The notes below the pieces were generated by a model. The model was not told the origin of the DNA. It made no database searches and worked only from the letters and a program-made list of their open reading frames with translations. A DNA stretch of 64,000 nucleotides from Qipengyuania nanhaisediminis. GTDB lineage: Bacteria > Pseudomonadota > Alphaproteobacteria > Sphingomonadales > Sphingomonadaceae. The position numbers and the translations under genes are program-made. The stretch spans positions 1-64,000 of the forward strand of contig NZ_FOWZ01000004.1 of the NCBI RefSeq assembly GCF_900115585.1, in the 5' to 3' direction. Of the stretch, positions 34,098 to 41,550 are shown piece by piece. The number at the start of each line of letters is the position of its first letter. Position 1 is the stretch's first letter.

Positions 34098-36689
34098 TTA
34101 GAAGCTGATCCCGGTTCCGACGGAGAAGCCTCCCTTACCATCTGTGTCGATCGTACCTCTGGCATTGAAGATCATCTTGCCATTACCGGAAACACCGGAA
34201 TAGCCGAAGCCGAATGCCGTCTTTCCGCGATAATGCCCGACAGCACCACCGATCAGAGACTTGTTCGGTTCGATCGATTGCGGGATTGAAGACATGGCCA
34301 TTGCCGCAGCCGTTCCCGAGAAGGCTTCATCGCGGAACTCCGCCAGATCGAAGCTGAGGTCGGCAATCCGCATGTCCGTATACGCCATCGCCTCGGCCAT
34401 CCGCTGGTCGGTGTAGCTCATCGACGAAGCCATGACGCTGGACAGGCCGGTCTGCAACTGGCCCACATTCGCTGCGTCGTTGGCAAGCGTCCCGTTGGCG
34501 ACATTATGCAGGACAACCGGTGCCGAAGGGTCCGCCCCAACCAAAGTCACGTCGTTCGTGATGGTCCCGCCATTGCTGACGGTGGGGTTGTCCGGATCCG
34601 AGTACTGTACCGCCACCACGGTGCTTCCGGCGAGGTTGGAGTTGATGGTTTCGATATCCGCCGTGTTCTGGGCCACGGCTTGGTTGGTGGCATAGAGCTG
34701 GCTGCCATTGACCGCATCGGTAGAGGCGGCTGCAAGTTCACCCTCTGCCACATTGGTCACCCGGACGGCGCCGCCGCTTGCACCCACAAAAGCAGCTGTG
34801 TCGGTCGGCACAGCGCTCGGCGTACTGCCATCGGCGTCCGATAGGTATGTAACGGGGACAGTGGCCAGTTGCGCCTGGATGTTTGTGATAGTGGTTTCAT
34901 TCACCGTCACCCGTCCGTCGATGGCAACGATGTCACCCTCGTTCGTGGTTACACGGGTATCGAGATCGGTAATGTCGCCCTCATTCACGGCTACACGACC
35001 ATCTAGGGCGGTGATGTCACCTTCATTCACAGTGACCCGCCCGTCGAGATTGGCGATGTCGCCCTCGTTCACGGTAACACGTCCATCGAGGTTTGCGATG
35101 TCCCCTTCGTTTACCGTAACGCGTCCGTCGAGGTTTGCGATGTCCCCCTCGTTCACTGTGACCCGCCCGTCGAGATTGGCGATGTCGCCCTCGTTCACGG
35201 TGACGCGGCCATCAAGGTTGGCGATGTCGCCCTCATTCACGGTCACGCGTCCCTCGAGATCGGCGATATCCTCTTCGTTCTGGGTTATACGCCCGTCGAA
35301 TTCGCCAGCGGTGACCTGCAGGTTCGCAATCGCTGTCGTATTCGTTGCGATATTTGCTGTGTTCGTGGCGATATTTGCCTCGTTTACAGTCACCCTGGTG
35401 TCGAGAGCATCGACTGCCTGATTTGTCGCGAAGAGCTGGGCTCCATTGACCGCATCGGTGGATGTGGCGCTGACTTCACCGGCAGCAACATTGGTCACTA
35501 CGGTTCCACTGGCGCCACCCAGCGTAATGCTCGACTGTGTCGTGTCGTCATATTGGACGGCGAGTTCCTCGAGGGTCGTGATTGCCCCTTCGTTCGCCGT
35601 TACCCGCGTATCCAGGTCGACGATATCGCCTTCTGCCGCCGTAAGCCGGGTGTCGAGCCCCGCAATGTCGCCTTCGTTGACGGTAACCCTTCCATCGAGG
35701 TCCACGATGTCGCCCTCGTTCACGGTAACTCGGCCATCCAGAGTTGCAATGTCTGCCGCATTGGCAGCAACGCTCTGGTTGGTGGCGAACAATTGCGAAC
35801 CATTCACTGCATCGGTCGAAGTGCCGTTCACACCGCCTGCGGCGAGATTGGTGATGGTGGTGCCGCCTGCTCCTTGGAGGGTAACCTGGGCTTGGGTTCC
35901 ATCGTCATATTCCACGATGTTTTCCGTGGCGAGCGCGATTGCTGCATCCACCTGCCCGACCGTTGCCGCGTCGGTCGCAGCGGTACCGTCAGCGACATTG
36001 ACGATCTGGCGTTCGTTCCCTGCCGATCCGACAGACACCGTATTCTCGCGGTCAGCCACGGAATCCGCACCCAGAGCAACGCTGTTTGCAGCCGTGACGG
36101 AAGCATTGGTGCCGATAGCGACGGCCCCGGTCGCACCTACGGCGGTGCTGGCATTGTTACCGAACGCGATGGCGTCCAGTTCACCGGCTGACGCAGTCTG
36201 TCCGTCGGCCCCGAGGCCAGTGATCTGGTTGCCGCCGATCTCGATGCCGGACTCGCCGACGAGCGTGTAGGCGTCGGCAATCACGTTACAGTCGTCAGAA
36301 GCGGTAATGATGTTGCCGTTCGTATCGAGGATCTGAAGGCTGATCGGATCGCCTGCCTCTGCATCCGCCAGGATGGAGGATAGATCGATATCGAGATCCG
36401 TGATGGTCGCGAGCGGTGCAAGCACCAGCGTAACGGTCGTGATGCCGTTCACCGTTGTCTCTATCTGCTCGACGATCGGCTGGTTCACGGCTCCGATCAC
36501 CTCGGTCACGGCCGACCGCGGCAAAGTGATGCCGGTACAAACGTCAACTACGGGCTGAAGTGCTTGGGCATGTGCCTTTTGCTCGAAAACGGGTGACGCG
36601 AGAGTGGTGGTCGCGACCGTGGCGAGGGCCGCGCATTTCAATGCTCTGACGCCGGCTCCCCTTTTTAGTTCAAGGTTCATCATGATCAT
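34098..36689 (-). CDS. Trimeric autotransporter adhesin (YadA-like)
   Basis: 863 residues. The ATG at 36689 overlaps the upstream stop (ATGA); M3 or M4 are alternatives. A signal peptide (LKCAALATVATTTLASPV) leads to a head with YadA-head-type repeats (GNNASTAVGATGAVAIGTNASVTAANSVALGADS) and neck motifs (ATDAATVGQVDAAI, STDAVNGSQLFATNQ). Stalks of 14-residue coiled-coil repeats follow. The C-terminal YadA anchor (MAMSSIPQSIEPNKSLIGGAVGHYRGKTAFGFGYSGVSGNG) forms the trimeric beta-barrel pore (type Vc secretion). Binds surfaces or other cells; ligand unknown. Confidence 0.92.
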   Translation of the reverse strand: MIMMNLELKRGAGVRALKCAALATVATTTLASPVFEQKAHAQALQPVVDVCTGITLPRSAVTEVIGAVNQPIVEQIETTVNGITTVTLVLAPLATITDLDIDLSSILADAEAGDPISLQILDTNGNIITASDDCNVIADAYTLVGESGIEIGGNQITGLGADGQTASAGELDAIAFGNNASTAVGATGAVAIGTNASVTAANSVALGADSVADRENTVSVGSAGNERQIVNVADGTAATDAATVGQVDAAIALATENIVEYDDGTQAQVTLQGAGGTTITNLAAGGVNGTSTDAVNGSQLFATNQSVAANAADIATLDGRVTVNEGDIVDLDGRVTVNEGDIAGLDTRLTAAEGDIVDLDTRVTANEGAITTLEELAVQYDDTTQSSITLGGASGTVVTNVAAGEVSATSTDAVNGAQLFATNQAVDALDTRVTVNEANIATNTANIATNTTAIANLQVTAGEFDGRITQNEEDIADLEGRVTVNEGDIANLDGRVTVNEGDIANLDGRVTVNEGDIANLDGRVTVNEGDIANLDGRVTVNEGDIANLDGRVTVNEGDITALDGRVAVNEGDITDLDTRVTTNEGDIVAIDGRVTVNETTITNIQAQLATVPVTYLSDADGSTPSAVPTDTAAFVGASGGAVRVTNVAEGELAAASTDAVNGSQLYATNQAVAQNTADIETINSNLAGSTVVAVQYSDPDNPTVSNGGTITNDVTLVGADPSAPVVLHNVANGTLANDAANVGQLQTGLSSVMASSMSYTDQRMAEAMAYTDMRIADLSFDLAEFRDEAFSGTAAAMAMSSIPQSIEPNKSLIGGAVGHYRGKTAFGFGYSGVSGNGKMIFNARGTIDTDGKGGFSVGTGISF
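34905..35280 (-). repeat. 42-bp tandem repeats in the adhesin stalk
   Basis: Near-identical 42-base units encode VNEGDIANLDGRVT; six consecutive copies are exact at the protein level, flanked by diverged copies (EGDITALDGRVA, EGDIVAIDGRVT, EEDIADLEGRVT). A second, more degenerate set lies at about 35590-35760. In-frame units of 14 residues let the stalk lengthen or shorten without breaking the gene. Confidence 0.9.
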
Positions 36690-37258
36690 CTCTCTCCGGT
36701 TGTGTTGGTCAGCGTCACGAGCTCGGGCCGGAAATTAGACCGGTCCCGGCTCAAGGCCCCGCACCACGGAAGTGACGCTGATTGCTTCTCGTGGCGTTCG
36801 GGGAGTGCGAGGCAGGTCGAAACGACCTTTTCAAAAGAGTGGAGCACGGTCGTGTCGATCGCTCGCTCATCGGTCTGTCCGATGTGAACTGCGATCCCGA
36901 TCGCGGGTGTCTGGCAGAAATAGGACAAGCGTACGCAGGCCCAGTCCCGCACCAGGACGACCGGTGCGGGTCTTTCGACGAACTCGAAATAGCTCAGTAA
37001 GTCGCTTTGGGCCTCTATCAGCTGCACGAATTCGCTGAAGGCGGCGTCGAGACGCGCATCGACCCAGTCGATGACAAGCAAGCCTTCGTCGTCGATGGAA
37101 AATACAGCCGCGAACGGGGAGGCGTATGCGGATCTGACAAGGTGCAGGTAGCGCAACCAGATTTCCGGCTCTCTCGCGTGTGGGGGCAGCCGGGAAATAA
37201 AGTTTCGATAGGCGTTCAAACGCCGCTTCTGATCGATCGATCGCTGTTGGATCTGCAT
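36686..37258 (-). CDS. Hypothetical cytoplasmic protein coupled to the adhesin
   Basis: 190 residues, no signal peptide. Helical N-terminus (QRSIDQKRRLNAYRNFISRLPPHAREPEIWLRYL), then a beta-rich central part (PFAAVFSIDDEGLLVIDWVDARL; PAPVVLVRDWACVRLSYF) and a polar tail. No family recognised. The stop overlaps the adhesin start (ATGA), so the two are translated together. It may be a regulator or cytosolic helper of adhesin production. Confidence 0.6.
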   Translation of the reverse strand: MQIQQRSIDQKRRLNAYRNFISRLPPHAREPEIWLRYLHLVRSAYASPFAAVFSIDDEGLLVIDWVDARLDAAFSEFVQLIEAQSDLLSYFEFVERPAPVVLVRDWACVRLSYFCQTPAIGIAVHIGQTDERAIDTTVLHSFEKVVSTCLALPERHEKQSASLPWCGALSRDRSNFRPELVTLTNTTGER

Positions 37259-37351
37259 CTACTTCTCCCCCGGTTGTGAAACCTTGGGGGCGAAAGTGCA
37301 GTGATCCCGCGAATAAGATAAGCTGCAATTTTTACTGCATTCTTATCCGGT

Positions 37352-37369
37352 TACCGTAAAATTGCGGTA
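37352..37369. promoter_or_regulatory. Imperfect dyad upstream of the adhesin operon
   Basis: TACCGTAA and TTGCGGTA are separated by two bases, forming a dyad with one mismatched pair, in an AT-rich gap between the adhesin operon and the LuxR-type regulator gene. It is a plausible operator for that regulator, but the link is inference. Confidence 0.35.
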
Positions 37370-37404
37370 GTATATATATTTTGGATTGCTAAGCGCCCGG
37401 GAGA

Positions 37405-38013
37405 CTACGATCGGAGAATGTCGGCGGAATTGGCCATCACCAGGGCTGCAGCAAAGGTGGGCACTTCTAGTTTCTTCAAAATGCTGGAGCGGTGCATTTC
37501 GACCGTCCTGGGGCTTAGGCACAGCTTGTGTGCTGCCACCTTGCTGCTTTCGCCTTGACCGCTCGCGCGCAGCACAGCGAGTTCGCGCTGGGTGAGCTTA
37601 CCGAAGAGCTGCAAATTCTTGGCTGCCTCGCGTTTTTTGGCAGCGCGCTCTTCAAGTCGCATATTTGCCCGCGTGAGAGCGTCTAGTAGTTCGGCCCTGC
37701 GATAAGGCAGTTCGAAGAAGTCGACAGCACCCGCGCGCATGGCAGCAACAGCATCACAGACATCGCAGGGACCGCTAAGAACGATGACCTCGTGGCGATC
37801 GACACAGGTTCGCACGCACGCGCGATCGAAATTCAATGTGTCCAGACCGGGGAGGTTGCGGTCGAGCACGATACATCCGGGTGGCAGGGAACCGGACTGG
37901 TGAAGAAAATCCCTCCCGTCCCGGTACCATGCGACCTCGTGACCGCATGTATCGAGGAGCGACTGCAAGGTCGCACGCACCTCGTCATCGTTCTCTACGA
38001 CATATACCCTCAT
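37405..38013 (-). CDS. LuxR/FixJ-type regulator with degenerate receiver
   Basis: 202 residues from the ATG at 38013 (MRVYVVENDDEVRATLQSLL); the CGGGGG upstream supports it. The receiver keeps the acidic pocket and the Asp in CIVLDRNLPG, but the conserved Lys-Pro before helix 5 is replaced (VDFFELPYRR instead of xKPF), so phosphorylation-driven switching may be altered. The C-terminal LuxR HTH is intact (KLTQRELAVLRASGQGESSKVAAHKLCLSPRTVEMHRSSILKKL). No adjacent kinase. The nearest likely target is the adhesin operon. Confidence 0.85.
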   Translation of the reverse strand: MRVYVVENDDEVRATLQSLLDTCGHEVAWYRDGRDFLHQSGSLPPGCIVLDRNLPGLDTLNFDRACVRTCVDRHEVIVLSGPCDVCDAVAAMRAGAVDFFELPYRRAELLDALTRANMRLEERAAKKREAAKNLQLFGKLTQRELAVLRASGQGESSKVAAHKLCLSPRTVEMHRSSILKKLEVPTFAAALVMANSADILRS

Positions 38014-38406
38014 CAAAAACCCCCGTTCTTTCGAGTACAACCTGAAGAAAGAAGATTAAGGTTTGTTCCCACACACCGCGAATTTTTGTTCAAATATCAG
38101 AGCGTTGTCACTAACATATCACGGTTTCGCACGGGTCTTGTGGTTAACATTTGATAATTTCAAAAGCAGGGCCAGGTCTCTTCCTGTCCTTTTGAATACA
38201 AAACGATTGGCCGTGGTATTTTAATCCATCTCTTTCTTAATGACGTCGCGAATCGGTGGTTTGTTGAATATTCATTCGGTCGCGCTTCCGCTCCGTAAGG
38301 CGCAGGTGACCAGTGCCGGGTGACGCTGCGGAGGATGATTTCCCTGCTCCCGCCCGGAGCTCGAACCTGCTTTGTGCGCAAACCCGGAAAATTTTTCCGA
38401 CGGGAT
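38014..38406. other. Long AT-richer intergenic region
   Basis: About 390 bases upstream of the LuxR-type gene and of the ECF-type promoter at 38407. No gene is supported. Frames crossing it on the minus strand are shadows. It probably carries the regulator's promoter. Nothing else recognised. Confidence 0.4.
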
Positions 38407-38433
38407 GGATTAAACGCGGAACGTGGCCCGTTT
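38407..38433 (+). promoter_or_regulatory. ECF-sigma promoter, copy 1
   Basis: GGATTAAAC (38407-38415), 13 bases, CGTTT (38429-38433). The same two blocks at exactly the same spacing occur at 40161 and 41467, each time before a gene for an exported protein. Copies 1 and 3 also share TTTCC then AAGCGG just downstream. Proposed target of the ECF factor encoded at 39656-40144. Confidence 0.75.
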
Positions 38434-38485
38434 CCCTTTTAAGCGGCCGGCGCTGCCGGCCGCTCTTCAAAAAGGAGACGAAACC

Positions 38486-38830
38486 ATGATCAAGTTTGCC
38501 ACCATTCCTTGCCTCGCGCTCGGCCTTGCTACCGCAGCGACAGCCGCCATGCCGATGTTGCATGAAGAACAGCTCGCAAGGGCGGAAGAAGCTCTCATCA
38601 TCACCTCGCCCATCGCCGGCATCGAGAACCGCTTTTGGTTCGATTACCGGATCGACGTCATCGAAGCTCAGAAAGAGCTCACCAGCGACCTTCGCCGTGC
38701 GAGCGATATCGAAGACCAGCGCGATGCGTGGGAAGAGTACGCGCACGAACTGAAGCACGAGCGTGTGCAGTACATCGAAGAAATGGCCGAGCGTGGCTAT
38801 CGCGCGGGCCGGGTCTACTTCGTGGACTGA
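38486..38830 (+). CDS. Small secreted protein of the ECF regulon
   Basis: 114 residues from the ATG at 38486, with AAGGAG upstream. A signal peptide (FATIPCLALGLATAATA) is followed by a very charged helical protein (YRIDVIEAQKELTSDLRRASDIEDQRDAWEEYAHELKHERVQYIEEMAERG) that looks like a periplasmic helical hairpin or coiled coil. No family recognised. It is preceded by promoter copy 1 and followed by a strong terminator, so monocistronic. The charge pattern recalls Spy/CpxP-like periplasmic chaperones, by appearance only. Confidence 0.7.
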   Translation: MIKFATIPCLALGLATAATAAMPMLHEEQLARAEEALIITSPIAGIENRFWFDYRIDVIEAQKELTSDLRRASDIEDQRDAWEEYAHELKHERVQYIEEMAERGYRAGRVYFVD

Positions 38831-38878
38831 TGAGCCGTCCCCCTGGCCGCGTCCGTCCCAACGCGCGGCCACTCCCGA

Positions 38879-38914
38879 GGAAGGACCGGACGACCCGCCG
38901 GTCCTTCCTTTTTT
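38879..38914 (+). terminator. Intrinsic terminator
   Basis: GGAAGGACCGG (38879-38889) pairs with CCGGTCCTTCC (38898-38908) over an eight-base loop and is followed by six T. It ends the transcript of the small secreted protein gene. Confidence 0.85.
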
Positions 38915-38960
38915 GCTGTTCAAAGATAATTCGAGCACACACCCATGAATGGGTGGTGCC

Positions 38961-39659
38961 TCAACGCCAGCCCTGTTCCCGAGCCTCTCTTTCGGCTGCG
39001 GCATCGAGTGCGGGGCCCGAGGCCATCTCCTGCGCCAGCGCGAGTATTTGTCCATCCCCGACGCCGGCCATGCGGTAATCGGTATCCGCGCCGTCATTTC
39101 CCGTGCCGGTGGCCTCGAGACGCCAGCCATTCTCGGTGTTGCAGGCGATACCACCGCGAGCTTCGGCGCTGAATGCGCGGCAATAGCGGCCCTCGTCATT
39201 GCGGAACGACAGGAGCACACGGACATCGTCCGTCTGCGATTGGTCGGCAACGAGCCGTTCGTCGAGAACGGCTGCCAGCTGCGCATCGGCATATGCAGAG
39301 CTCTCTACCCCCTGACCGGGCCGGAACACAGCCAAGGCCAGAGAGGCAGCCAGCGCGGGTCCGGCGATCCAGCCCCAATGCGGCAGACGCTTGCGGCTTT
39401 CTCGCTTCTGGCGAGCAGCGGCGAAATCGACGACTTCGGCAGCGTCCGATCCGGCGAGCATGGAAGCGAGCCGGTCAGGAACGGGCTGGTCGATCACGGG
39501 GGCATAATGTGCGCCCAGCATCGACTTCATTGCCTTGTGACGCTCGACCTGTTCCGCCAGCGCGGGATCGGCGGCCACGGCAGCGGCAATTTCTGCCTCG
39601 CGATCGCCGGACAGCTCGCCATCGGCGAAGGCGGCGATATCTTCAGGGGTTACCTTCAC
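38961..39659 (-). CDS. Membrane anti-sigma factor
   Basis: 232 residues from a GTG at 39659 that overlaps the sigma-factor stop (GTGA). The cytoplasmic N-terminus (VKVTPEDIAAFADGELSGDREAEIAAAVAADPALAEQVERHKAM) is the helical anti-sigma module; the zinc-binding H-x3-C-x2-C is absent. One membrane helix (WGWIAGPALAASLALAVF) and a periplasmic domain with two cysteines (RYCRAF, GIACNTE) follow. It would hold the ECF factor inactive until an envelope signal. Typical RskA/NepR-unrelated transmembrane anti-sigma. Confidence 0.85.
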   Translation of the reverse strand: MKVTPEDIAAFADGELSGDREAEIAAAVAADPALAEQVERHKAMKSMLGAHYAPVIDQPVPDRLASMLAGSDAAEVVDFAAARQKRESRKRLPHWGWIAGPALAASLALAVFRPGQGVESSAYADAQLAAVLDERLVADQSQTDDVRVLLSFRNDEGRYCRAFSAEARGGIACNTENGWRLEATGTGNDGADTDYRMAGVGDGQILALAQEMASGPALDAAAEREAREQGWR

Positions 39660-40144
39660 GATGCTTCTCCCAGGATCGCCATCAACGCGTCGCGCCCGCG
39701 AACGAGGCGGGAATTTAATGTCCCCACAGGACACCCGACGATTTCCGCCGCTTCCTTGTAAGCATAGCCTTCGACCATGACGAGCAACACTGCCTCGCGC
39801 TGATCCTCCGGCAGTTTCTGCATGGCCCTGTCCACATTGCCGAGTTCGACAGAGGCTTCCTGCGCGCCTTCTCCGCCGACGCCCAGACCGGCGTCTTCCG
39901 CGACGAACGTCTGCATGCTGCGGGTCACTTTGCGACCCTCGTCGATCCAGATATTGCGCATGATCCGATACATCCAGCTATCGAGCCGCGTGCCTTCTTC
40001 CCAGCGGGAACGATTGGCGAGCGCGCGCTCTAATGTCATCTGGCAGAGATCGTCACCGTCGGACGCATTGCCGCACAGCCCGATCGCGAAACGGCGCAAG
40101 CGGGGCAGCAGGGCAAGCAAGTCTTTCTCGAACGATGGGTTCAG
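39656..40144 (-). CDS. ECF RNA polymerase sigma factor
   Basis: Region 2 (LPRLRRFAIGLCGNASDGDDLCQMTLERALANRSRWEEGTRLDSWMYRIMRNIWID) and region 4 (LPEDQREAVLLVMVEGYAYKEAAEIVGCPVGTLNSRLVRGRDAL) are complete, giving about 162 residues. The best start is a CTG at 40144 (MNPSFEKDLLALL), eight bases after GGAAGG; no ATG/GTG is in frame, and the TTG at 40120 has no good ribosome-binding site and would trim helix 1. Its minus-strand promoter overlaps promoter copy 2, so it is probably autoregulated. Forms a coupled pair with the anti-sigma gene. Confidence 0.88.
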   Translation of the reverse strand: MNPSFEKDLLALLPRLRRFAIGLCGNASDGDDLCQMTLERALANRSRWEEGTRLDSWMYRIMRNIWIDEGRKVTRSMQTFVAEDAGLGVGGEGAQEASVELGNVDRAMQKLPEDQREAVLLVMVEGYAYKEAAEIVGCPVGTLNSRLVRGRDALMAILGEAS

Positions 40145-40160
40145 TGTCTTTGCCTTCCAT

Positions 40161-40187
40161 GGATTAAACGGATGACCGGGTGCGTTT
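40161..40187. promoter_or_regulatory. ECF-sigma promoter, copy 2, bidirectional
   Basis: Plus strand: GGATTAAAC (40161-40169), N13, CGTTT (40183-40187), facing the protease gene. Minus strand of the same bases plus five: GGATGAAAC, N13, CGTTT, facing the sigma-factor gene. One site can thus direct both divergent transcripts with identical spacing, implying autoregulation of the sigma factor together with its target. Confidence 0.75.
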
Positions 40188-40228
40188 CATCCATGCTTAA
40201 TGCATTTTAGCCGATGAACGAGAGACCG

Positions 40229-41449
40229 ATGCGAGTTTTTACCCTGTTGAGCGCCGCCATGGCCCTGATCGCTGCGCCCCTTGCCGCGCAAGTGGCCTTG
40301 CCGCGCGTTCCTATCCCGCAGGTCGGACCGGTCCTTGGTGACGCGCTCGATGACCTCGATGAAACACGCACGGCACTGCAACGCACGGCAAATCGGCTGG
40401 CACGGGATCGTTTGCGCATGATCGACAGGTTGGTGCGGCGAAATGCGGATGTGATCGAGCTGGATGCCGAGGGCGCTCCTGCACGGCGCGGCGAATTGTT
40501 GGTCATGGATGCATCCGTGAAGGCTATCGAGCCGGCGCTTCAGGCCGGTTTCACCATGCTATCCCAAGATGAGATCGAGGGGCTTGATCTTTCGGTGATA
40601 CGTATTGGCGTACCTGCTGGGCTGGATCTGGCAGAGGCCCAACTCCTGCTATCGAACCTTTTGCCCACCGCCCAGATCAGCGCTGACAACCTTCATTTCC
40701 AGTCGGGAAGCGCGAATGGTGCAGCGCTGGCGATTTCCGCGCAAAGTGCCGCCTCTACAGCGGTACCGGTCGGAATGATCGACGGAGCGCCGGGCCCTTC
40801 CGTCAAGGTTGCCGAAACCCGGGGCTTCGCAAAGGGGGCTCCCTTTCCCAGCAACCATGGAAGTGCCGTCGCATCGCTGCTGGCAAGCGCTGGCGCCGGC
40901 AACATCAAGGTCGCCGATGTCTATGGAACCGACAAGGCGGGGGGCAATGCGCTCGCTATTGCAAAGGGCCTCGGGTGGCTGGTTTCCTCGGGGAGCAAGG
41001 TAGTGACGATCAGCTTGGTTGGGCCGAACAACGCCGTATTGCAAAGGGCGATCGGAGCTGCGCAGCGCAAGGGCGTGGTCGTGGTCGCGGCAGTCGGAAA
41101 CGACGGGCCAGCTGCACCGCCTGCCTATCCCGCATCCTATGAAGGTGTCGTCGCGGTAACGGCTGTCGATGGCAAGCGCCGCGCGCTGATCGAAGCCGGT
41201 CGCGCGCTACATCTGGATTACTCTGCGCCTGGTGCCGGCATTTACGGCCGCAATGCGAAAGGAAAGCGGATCGGGCTACGGGGCACTTCCTTTGCAACCC
41301 CATTGGTTGCTTCCCGGATTGCACGCGCAATGGGGCAGGGCGGCAACTGGCGCACCGCTCTCGACAACGAAGCGATCGACCTTGGCCGTAAAGGTCCGGA
41401 CGACACCTATGGCAGGGGTCTCGTCTGCGGCACATGCAAAGGCAGGTAA
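40229..41449 (+). CDS. Secreted subtilisin-like (S8) serine protease
   Basis: 406 residues from the ATG at 40229, which has GAGAGA upstream; the ATG at 40214 lacks one. A signal peptide (MRVFTLLSAAMALIAAPLAAQ) and a helical pro-region with an ELLVMDASVKAIEPALQAG inhibitor-like part precede the catalytic domain: Asp185 in GMIDGAP, His210 in SNHGSAVASL, the VVAAVGNDGP oxyanion region and Ser354 in GTSFATPLVA. Exported and probably active in the envelope. A C-terminal CGTCKG could form a disulphide. Expressed from promoter copy 2, divergent from the sigma factor. Confidence 0.9.
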   Translation: MRVFTLLSAAMALIAAPLAAQVALPRVPIPQVGPVLGDALDDLDETRTALQRTANRLARDRLRMIDRLVRRNADVIELDAEGAPARRGELLVMDASVKAIEPALQAGFTMLSQDEIEGLDLSVIRIGVPAGLDLAEAQLLLSNLLPTAQISADNLHFQSGSANGAALAISAQSAASTAVPVGMIDGAPGPSVKVAETRGFAKGAPFPSNHGSAVASLLASAGAGNIKVADVYGTDKAGGNALAIAKGLGWLVSSGSKVVTISLVGPNNAVLQRAIGAAQRKGVVVVAAVGNDGPAAPPAYPASYEGVVAVTAVDGKRRALIEAGRALHLDYSAPGAGIYGRNAKGKRIGLRGTSFATPLVASRIARAMGQGGNWRTALDNEAIDLGRKGPDDTYGRGLVCGTCKGR

Positions 41450-41466
41450 TTTTTTTCGAGTTCCAT

Positions 41467-41493
41467 GGATTAAACGGAATTGCCCACCCGTTT
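41467..41493 (+). promoter_or_regulatory. ECF-sigma promoter, copy 3
   Basis: GGATTAAAC (41467-41475), 13 bases, CGTTT (41489-41493), followed by TTCCTTTCAAGCGG, nearly the same tail as at copy 1. It starts 18 bases after the protease stop and drives the next secreted protein gene. Confidence 0.75.
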
Positions 41494-41550
41494 TCCTTTC
41501 AAGCGGATGCACCGACATCCTTCGCGTCCGCAAGCAGAAAGGAACTCACG

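Noticed and set aside
34905..35280. Regular repeats considered as a CRISPR array
   Set aside because: The units are contiguous, in frame and translated into coiled-coil repeats, with no spacers.
34708..36270. Two long plus-strand frames opposite the adhesin (Ser/Thr/Pro-rich)
   Set aside because: They are mirror images of the adhesin repeats; the repeated SPSFTVTRPS pattern is only the complement of the stalk repeat.
38237..39292. 351-codon minus-strand frame
   Set aside because: It runs through a terminator, a secreted-protein gene and a promoter, with no recognisable domain; the real minus-strand gene is the anti-sigma factor in another frame.
40396..40416. TGGCACG followed by TTTGC inside the protease gene as a sigma-54 promoter
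   Set aside because: The spacing is two bases too long.
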